A stretch of DNA of 26,076 nucleotides from an uncultured Oscillospiraceae bacterium (lineage in GTDB: Bacteria; Bacillota; Clostridia; Oscillospirales; Ruminococcaceae): positions 1-26,076 of the forward strand of contig CAKQGD010000023.1 in NCBI GenBank assembly GCA_934232845.1. The letters are read 5' to 3'. The translations under genes were made by a program, and so were the position numbers. Numbering within the stretch: the first letter of the stretch is position 1; every line of letters begins with the position of its first letter. This document shows, piece after piece, positions 21,701 to 26,076 of this stretch. The notes below the pieces were generated by a model. That model was given only the letters and a program-made list of their open reading frames with translations. It was not told the origin of the DNA and ran no database searches.

Positions 21701-21729
21701 TTTCTCAAAAGGAAAAACAGAGATATAAT
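21701..21729 (+). promoter_or_regulatory. Probable rsmJ promoter
   Basis: A perfect TATAAT (21724-21729) lies 30 nt before the start codon. The -35 at 17-nt spacing (TTTCTC, 21701-21706) is poor. Confidence 0.5.
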
Positions 21730-21758
21730 GAAAAAAACAAAGGCGACAGGAGAACGGC

Positions 21759-22562
21759 ATGTCTAAACAGAAGGAAATTTTAACGAGCCCACGCACACTT
21801 GTGCTTCTGGCGGAAGAGGGCTTTGAACCTGCAGAAGCTGCGGCGCTGGCGGCGCGGCTCGGCCTCCCCCTTGTGCACAGCCGGGAAGAAGCGGGCAGCG
21901 CACTTCTGCTGCGCGCAGGCGCAGACGGACTCGCCCTTGAGAGCGAGGGGCAGACGATGCGGTGCGACCTTGCGCGGATGCTTCCCCGCCTGCGGCAAAA
22001 AAATCTTTCCGGAGAGCTTTTGGTGCATGCGGCCAGAATCCGCGGCCTTGACCGCGCACCGACCGCCGTCGACGCCACCGCAGGCTTGGGAGAAGATTCC
22101 CTTCTGCTGGCAGCGGCGGGATTTTCCGTGCGGATGTATGAGCGAAATCCCGTGATCGCCGCCCTGCTCAAAGACGCGCTGCGGCGCGCGGCAGAGACAC
22201 CTCAGCTTTGCGAAATCATAAGCCGAATGGAACTGGTCGAGGCCGACAGTCTGACCGAAATGCCGCGGCTTGCACAAATTCCGGATCTGATTTTTCTCGA
22301 TCCGATGTTTCCAACACGCGAGAAAAGCGCGCTGGTAAAGAAAAAGTTTCAGCTTCTGCACTGTTTGGAGCTTCCCTGTGCGCAGGAAGAAGCGCTTTTG
22401 CAGGCGGCATTTTTGGCGTCTCCGCGCAAAATCGTCGTAAAGCGTCCGCCGAAAGGGCCGTACCTTGGGGGGCGAAAGCCGAATTATTCCCTCACGGGAA
22501 AGGCCGTACGCTACGATTGCTTCGTTCTGCCCGGAGAAAACGGCGGCTCACCGTTCGTGTAA
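21759..22562 (+). CDS. rsmJ: RsmJ-family 16S rRNA methyltransferase, 267 aa
   Basis: A class I SAM-dependent methyltransferase; RsmJ makes m2G1516 in E. coli 16S rRNA. SAM motif I reads VDATAGLGEDSLLLAAAG (residues 104-121), followed by the typical YERNPVIAALLKDALRRA. Motif IV is IFLDPMFPTREKSALVKKK (178-196), highly characteristic of RsmJ, and a late KIVVKRPPKGPYLGGRKP lies near the C-terminus. The first 90 residues form the variable N-terminal domain. The start ATG follows ACAGGAGAA. Length is normal. It is convergent with rpsU and has no partner gene. Confidence 0.92.
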   Translation: MSKQKEILTSPRTLVLLAEEGFEPAEAAALAARLGLPLVHSREEAGSALLLRAGADGLALESEGQTMRCDLARMLPRLRQKNLSGELLVHAARIRGLDRAPTAVDATAGLGEDSLLLAAAGFSVRMYERNPVIAALLKDALRRAAETPQLCEIISRMELVEADSLTEMPRLAQIPDLIFLDPMFPTREKSALVKKKFQLLHCLELPCAQEEALLQAAFLASPRKIVVKRPPKGPYLGGRKPNYSLTGKAVRYDCFVLPGENGGSPFV

Positions 22563-22614
22563 ATCTTATCCGGCATAAAACACCGCTTGAAGCGGATGCA
22601 AAAAGACACATGAC

Positions 22615-22641
22615 AAAAGGCAGACGCAAAACGCGTCTGCC
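22615..22641 (-). terminator. Terminator of rpsU
   Basis: GGCAGACGC (22619-22627) pairs perfectly with GCGTCTGCC (22633-22641) around a 5-nt loop. On the minus strand TTTT follows. Short U-tract, but the position right after rpsU is right. Confidence 0.75.
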
Positions 22642-22656
22642 TGTTCGTTTGTCGGA

Positions 22657-22833
22657 TTACTTGAATTTTCTCTTTCTGGCGGCCTCGGACTTCTTCTTGC
22701 GCTTGACAGAGGGCTTTTCATAGTGCTCTCTCTTACGCACCTCTTGAAGTACGCCGGATTTGGCACACTGGCGCTTGAATCTTCTCAGAGCGCTGTCCAG
22801 AGATTCATTCTCTTTTACGCGGATTTCAGACAT
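22657..22833 (-). CDS. rpsU: 30S ribosomal protein S21, 58 aa
   Basis: A small basic ribosomal protein needed for translation initiation. The sequence begins MSEIRVKENESLDSALRRFK and ends in the basic tail KRKKKSEAARKRKFK; LQEVRKREHYEKPSVKRK is the conserved middle. Length is standard. I chose ATG 22833 because GGGAGG lies 8 nt upstream; the ATG at 22839 is only 2 nt from it. It has its own consensus promoter downstream of leuS and its own terminator. Confidence 0.97.
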   Translation of the reverse strand: MSEIRVKENESLDSALRRFKRQCAKSGVLQEVRKREHYEKPSVKRKKKSEAARKRKFK

Positions 22834-22892
22834 TATCATTCCCTCCCAACGCCCAAGGCAGGAGTGTTTATCCAAAAATAGATAACGGATTT

Positions 22893-22921
22893 ATTATACA
22901 ATAGCCGGTCTGGAGTGTCAA
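22893..22921 (-). promoter_or_regulatory. rpsU promoter, near consensus
   Basis: On the minus strand perfect TTGACA (22916-22921) and perfect TATAAT (22893-22898) are 17 nt apart. This is the strongest promoter in the window, as expected for a ribosomal protein gene. Confidence 0.92.
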
Positions 22922-22962
22922 GTACCCCTCATTTGAATTTTTTGTGATTTCAAAGAGAAACC

Positions 22963-25368
22963 TCATTTTACGACAAGGTTGACCAGCTTATTGGGCACAA
23001 CGATTTCTTTCACAACGGTCTTTCCCTCAATCGCGCGGGCGACCTCGGGAACCGTCTTTGCCGCCGAAAGAGCTTCTTCCTTTGAGCAGCCGGTGGGAAT
23101 CGTCACGCGGCCGCGCAGTCTGCCGCAGACCTGCACCGCGATCTCAACGGTATCGTCGGCGCATTTCGCGAGGTCATACTCCGGCCACTTCTGCTGATAC
23201 AGCATGCCGCCGAAGCCGCAGAGTTCCCAGACCTCCTCGGTCATATGCGGCGCGAAGGGATTGAGCAGAATCAGCAGCGTACGCAGTTCGCCGCGCGTAA
23301 TTGCGCCCGCGTCGGACACTTCGTTCAAAAAGCTCATCATCGCCGCGATGGCGGTGTTCATCTTAAGCGCCTCGATGTCCTCTCCGACCTTTTTGATCAG
23401 CTTATGCATACTGCTTTCCAGCCGTGCGGAATAGCCCTCGTCGGCCGTCATCATGTCGGGAAGGCTCCAGACGCGCTCCAAAAAGCGCTTGCTGCCCTTA
23501 ATGGAAGCATTCGACCATGGGGCGGCCTTTTCAAAGTCTCCCATGAACATCTCATACATGCGCAGCGTGTCCGCGCCGTAGTCGCGCACAATATCGTCGG
23601 GATTGACAACGTTTCCGCGGGACTTCGACATCTTTTCGCCGTTCTCTCCGAGAATCATGCCGTGGCTCGTGCGCTTTGCGTAGGGCTCGGGGCAGGAGAC
23701 GACGCCGATATCATAGAGGAACTTATGCCAGAAACGGCTGTACAGCAGATGCAGGGTCGTATGCTCCATACCGCCGTTGTACCAATCGACAGGCATCCAG
23801 TAGTCAAGCGCTTCCTTCGGGGCAATCGCAGTGTCGCAGTGCGGCGCGATATACCGAAGGAAATACCACGACGAACCTGCCCACTGGGGCATGGTATCCG
23901 TCTCACGGCGCGCGGGGCGGCCGCACTTGGGGCAAGTCACGTTGACCCAGCCGTCAAGGTGCGCAAGCGGAGACTCGCCGTTTTCGGTGGGTTCGTAGCT
24001 CTTGACCTCGGGCAGAGTCAGCGGCAGCTCGCTTTCGTCGAGCGGCACGTAGCCGCAGTGGTCGCAGCAAATGATCGGGATCGGCTCTCCCCAGTATCTC
24101 TGGCGGGAGAACACCCAGTCGCGCAGCTTGTAATTGACTTTTTCACGGCCGATGCCTTTCTCGGCAAGAAAAGCCACGATGGCCTTCTTGGCCTCGTCCA
24201 CCGTCATGCCGTTGAGAAAACCGGAGTTAACCATAATGCCGGCGGCGCAGTCGGTATAGGCTTCCTTCTCCACATCGCCGCCCTTGACGACCTCGACGAT
24301 CGGCAGAGAGAACTTCTTTGCGAATTCCCAGTCGCGGGTATCGTGCGCAGGCACGGCCATAATTGCGCCGGTGCCGTAGCTCATCAGAACGTAGTCCGAC
24401 ACAAAAATCGGAATTTCTTTCTCGGTCACGGGATTGACCGCGCGCACGCCCTCAAGCACCACGCCGGTCTTTTCTTTATTCAGCTCGCTGCGCTCAAAGT
24501 CGGACTTGCGCGCGGCCTCCTCACGGTAGGCGCGCACGGCGTCGATGTTCGAGAGCTTGTCCGCCCATTTTTCCAAAAAAGGATGCTCCGGGCTCATTAC
24601 CATGTACGTCGCGCCGAAAAGGGTGTCGGGACGAGTGGTGTAAATGGTCATCGTATCGCCGGCGGTCGTTTTAAATTCAACCTCCGCGCCGGTCGAGCGT
24701 CCGATCCAGTTTTTCTGGGAGGTCTTGACTCGCTCTATGTAGTCAACCCCATCCAGATCGTCGATCAGGCGCTGTGCGTATTCGGTGATTTTGAGCATCC
24801 ACTGGCTTTTGACCTTGTGCACCACCTCGCCGCCGCAGCGCTCACATACGCCGTTGACGACTTCCTCATTGGCGAGAACGACCTTGCACGAAGTGCACCA
24901 GTTGACGGACATCTCCTTTTTATAGGCGAGTCCGTGCTTATAAAGCTGCAGGAAAATCCACTGTGTCCATTTATAATAGTCGGGGTCGGTTGTATTGATC
25001 TCGCGGTCCCAATCGAAGGACAGCCCCAGCGCCTGCAGCTGCGCCTTGAAATGCGCCACGTTTTTCTTCGTGACGATCTCCGGATGGATGTGGTTTTTGA
25101 TGGCGAAATTTTCCGTCGGAAGTCCAAAAGCATCCCACCCCATCGGGTAGAGCACGTTATATCCCTGCAGACGGCGTTTTCTCGCGATGATGTCAAGCGC
25201 CGTGTACGAACGCGGATGTCCGACATGCAGTCCCTGTCCCGACGGATACGGAAATTCCACCAGCGCGTAATACTTCGGCAGGGTATAATCGTCCTTCGCC
25301 GCGAAGGCTTTGTTCTCGGCCCAGATGCGCTGCCACTTGGCTTCGACCGATTTATAATCGTATTTCAC
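22963..25368 (-). CDS. leuS: Leucyl-tRNA synthetase, 801 aa
   Basis: A cytoplasmic class I synthetase that charges tRNA-Leu and edits errors. The HIGH-type motif is HVGH (48-51) in PYPSGQGLHVGH; KMSKS lies at 579-583. A zinc-knuckle region is CTSCKVV and CERCGGE. The CP1 editing domain shows the threonine-rich TTRPDTLFGATYMV and the essential Asp in HDTRDWEFAKKF. A second Zn-like site is CCDHCGY and CPKCGRPARR. The C-terminal anticodon and appendix domain ends NKLVNLVVK. It starts with GTG (25368), set by TTGGAGG 7 nt upstream. It lies 98 nt after rsfS with no T-box (no TGGNACCGCG) in the gap. No clear terminator follows; rpsU has its own promoter there. Confidence 0.98.
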   Translation of the reverse strand: MKYDYKSVEAKWQRIWAENKAFAAKDDYTLPKYYALVEFPYPSGQGLHVGHPRSYTALDIIARKRRLQGYNVLYPMGWDAFGLPTENFAIKNHIHPEIVTKKNVAHFKAQLQALGLSFDWDREINTTDPDYYKWTQWIFLQLYKHGLAYKKEMSVNWCTSCKVVLANEEVVNGVCERCGGEVVHKVKSQWMLKITEYAQRLIDDLDGVDYIERVKTSQKNWIGRSTGAEVEFKTTAGDTMTIYTTRPDTLFGATYMVMSPEHPFLEKWADKLSNIDAVRAYREEAARKSDFERSELNKEKTGVVLEGVRAVNPVTEKEIPIFVSDYVLMSYGTGAIMAVPAHDTRDWEFAKKFSLPIVEVVKGGDVEKEAYTDCAAGIMVNSGFLNGMTVDEAKKAIVAFLAEKGIGREKVNYKLRDWVFSRQRYWGEPIPIICCDHCGYVPLDESELPLTLPEVKSYEPTENGESPLAHLDGWVNVTCPKCGRPARRETDTMPQWAGSSWYFLRYIAPHCDTAIAPKEALDYWMPVDWYNGGMEHTTLHLLYSRFWHKFLYDIGVVSCPEPYAKRTSHGMILGENGEKMSKSRGNVVNPDDIVRDYGADTLRMYEMFMGDFEKAAPWSNASIKGSKRFLERVWSLPDMMTADEGYSARLESSMHKLIKKVGEDIEALKMNTAIAAMMSFLNEVSDAGAITRGELRTLLILLNPFAPHMTEEVWELCGFGGMLYQQKWPEYDLAKCADDTVEIAVQVCGRLRGRVTIPTGCSKEEALSAAKTVPEVARAIEGKTVVKEIVVPNKLVNLVVK

Positions 25369-25466
25369 AGACAGTCCTCCAATTTTACAGGCGCGCGTCA
25401 GAGGTTTTTGAAACGCCGCCTCAAAGAGCCGCCGATTTTCGGCAGCTTTTTTCCGTTGTATGATAG

Positions 25467-25823
25467 TTATACCTCTTTTGCCAGGCCGGTGTCAACCTCC
25501 GGCGCATCGCCCCACAGGCGTTCGAGAGAATAAAATTCACGCGCCTCTTTTAAAAAGACGTGTACAATCACATCGCGGTAATCCATCAGAATCCACTGGC
25601 AGGACTGATAGCCCTCGATGCGCTTCGGCTCGATGCCGAGCGAGGACATTTTCTCATCCACCGCGTCGGCCAGCGCACGTACCTGCGTGGTACTCGAGCC
25701 GGTGACCACCACAAAATAATCGCCGATTGTCGTCAGGTCACCGATGTGAAGGACCTTGATGCTCTCTCCCTTTTTGGAATCGAGAACGGCCGCAATCTCC
25801 TTTGCACGTTCCAATGCTGTCAT
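25467..25823 (-). CDS. rsfS: Ribosome silencing factor RsfS (YbeB/Iojap), 118 aa
   Basis: Binds protein L14 and keeps ribosomal subunits apart when nutrients are low. Family signature: LHIGDLTTIGDYFVVVTGSS, then QVRALADAVDEK, EGYQSCQWILMDYRDVIVHVF and the final FYSLERLWGDA, all typical. The start ATG at 25823 follows AGGAGG about 7 nt upstream; the longer frame overlaps the preceding gene and has no ribosome binding site. Position before leuS and after the partial gene is in keeping with Clostridia, where rsfS follows HD-domain (YqeK) or LCP genes. Confidence 0.97.
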   Translation of the reverse strand: MTALERAKEIAAVLDSKKGESIKVLHIGDLTTIGDYFVVVTGSSTTQVRALADAVDEKMSSLGIEPKRIEGYQSCQWILMDYRDVIVHVFLKEAREFYSLERLWGDAPEVDTGLAKEV

Positions 25824-25845
25824 ATTGCTTCCTCCTTTATAATTG

Positions 25846-26076
25846 TCAGCGGCGGCGCACAATCCCTTCAAGAGCGTCGTCGCCGGTTTCTTCCTCATCC
25901 CATGAAAAATCGAATGGGCTTTCCTGCGGTTCCTGCAAAAGAGAAGTTTCCTCCTGCGGCGGGGTCCGCACCGTAAGGTCCCACGCGGAAACCGGGTCGT
26001 GCCGAAGCACGGAGGCGTTGAGCGTCTCGGCAAGGCGGTGGCGGTTCATGCAGAGCACCGACAGTCCCCTATACTG
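25846..26076 (-). CDS. 3' end of a gene upstream of rsfS, possibly LCP-family (partial)
   Basis: The frame is open from the window edge and encodes the last 76 residues of a protein whose start is outside. The visible part has a short structured segment (CMNRHRLAETLNASVLRHDPVSAWDLTV) and a long acidic, Pro/Glu-rich tail ending DALEGIVRRR. The NRHRLAETLN...DLTV pattern is reminiscent of the end of LytR-CpsA-Psr (LCP) proteins, which commonly precede rsfS in Clostridia. It is too short for a firm call. The stop lies 22 nt before the rsfS start, so the two are probably in one operon. Confidence 0.55.
   Translation of the reverse strand, partial: QYRGLSVLCMNRHRLAETLNASVLRHDPVSAWDLTVRTPPQEETSLLQEPQESPFDFSWDEEETGDDALEGIVRRR

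Noticed and set aside
25369..25466. T-box leader upstream of leuS
   Set aside because: The 98-nt gap is too short and lacks the TGGNACCGCG core; the small GCCG-CGGC hairpin there has no U-tract.
23245..25533. 762-codon plus-strand frame opposite leuS
   Set aside because: Antisense shadow; leuS on the other strand is unambiguous.
1..26076. CRISPR arrays, tRNA/rRNA genes, insertion sequences, prophage genes
   Set aside because: No regularly spaced repeats, no cloverleaf or rRNA core sequence, and no transposase or integrase frame was found on either strand.

Overview
The window looks like chromosome from an anaerobic Firmicute of the class Clostridia, most likely a Ruminococcaceae/Oscillospiraceae-type gut bacterium. 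The reasons are a trimeric [FeFe] hydrogenase operon with NuoE/NuoF-like subunits, an M24 peptidase-EF-P-CD1247-like gene cluster, an archaeal/eukaryotic-type ProRS with a C-terminal zinc domain, strong GGAGG ribosome binding sites, and TTGACA/TATAAT-like promoters. Most of the window is moderately GC-rich by eye. The first ~1.3 kb is clearly AT-rich and looks compositionally foreign. No tRNA, rRNA, CRISPR array, insertion sequence or origin was recognised.

Layout. (1) 1-2.94 kb is an accessory, damaged stretch. It holds a TPP riboswitch (minus strand, cut by the window edge), a small XRE regulator, a zinc-ribbon/DUF4352-like membrane protein gene with a 2-base frameshift, and a secreted amidase-like gene with one frameshift plus one in-frame amber stop. 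(2) 2.94-6.2 kb holds housekeeping genes: proS (minus), ychF (plus) and a 72-aa conserved-looking small protein (minus). (3) 6.4-14.6 kb is a ten-gene minus-strand operon. The three structural subunits are hydC (first gene) and hydB and hydA (last two genes). Between hydC and hydB lie seven accessory genes: two DRTGG-type proteins, two GHKL ATPases (one RsbW/SpoIIAB-like), a PHP-type phosphoesterase, a second [FeFe]-hydrogenase-like H-cluster protein and a thioredoxin-like ferredoxin. A consensus promoter with an overlapping-vicinity Rex-like operator precedes the operon, followed by a leader of about 240 nt. (4) 14.9-17.3 kb holds a GT4 glycosyltransferase (minus) and a DUF554 membrane protein (plus). 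(5) 17.4-20.1 kb is the minus-strand cluster yqeG - M24 peptidase - efp - CD1247-like protein. (6) 20.3-22.6 kb holds an XpaC-family membrane protein and rsmJ (plus). (7) 22.6-26.1 kb holds rpsU, leuS, rsfS and the 3' end of one more gene (minus).

How the genes work together. HydABC should couple NADH and reduced ferredoxin oxidation to H2 production (or the reverse). A Rex-like site would tie the operon to the NADH/NAD+ ratio. The accessory block has the parts of a signalling module: a probable H-cluster sensor, kinase-like ATPases, a phosphoesterase and DRTGG ligand-binding domains. It is the most interesting element of the window; its function is inference only. The remaining genes serve translation (ProRS, LeuRS, EF-P, S21, RsfS, RsmJ, YchF) and the envelope (GT4, DUF554).
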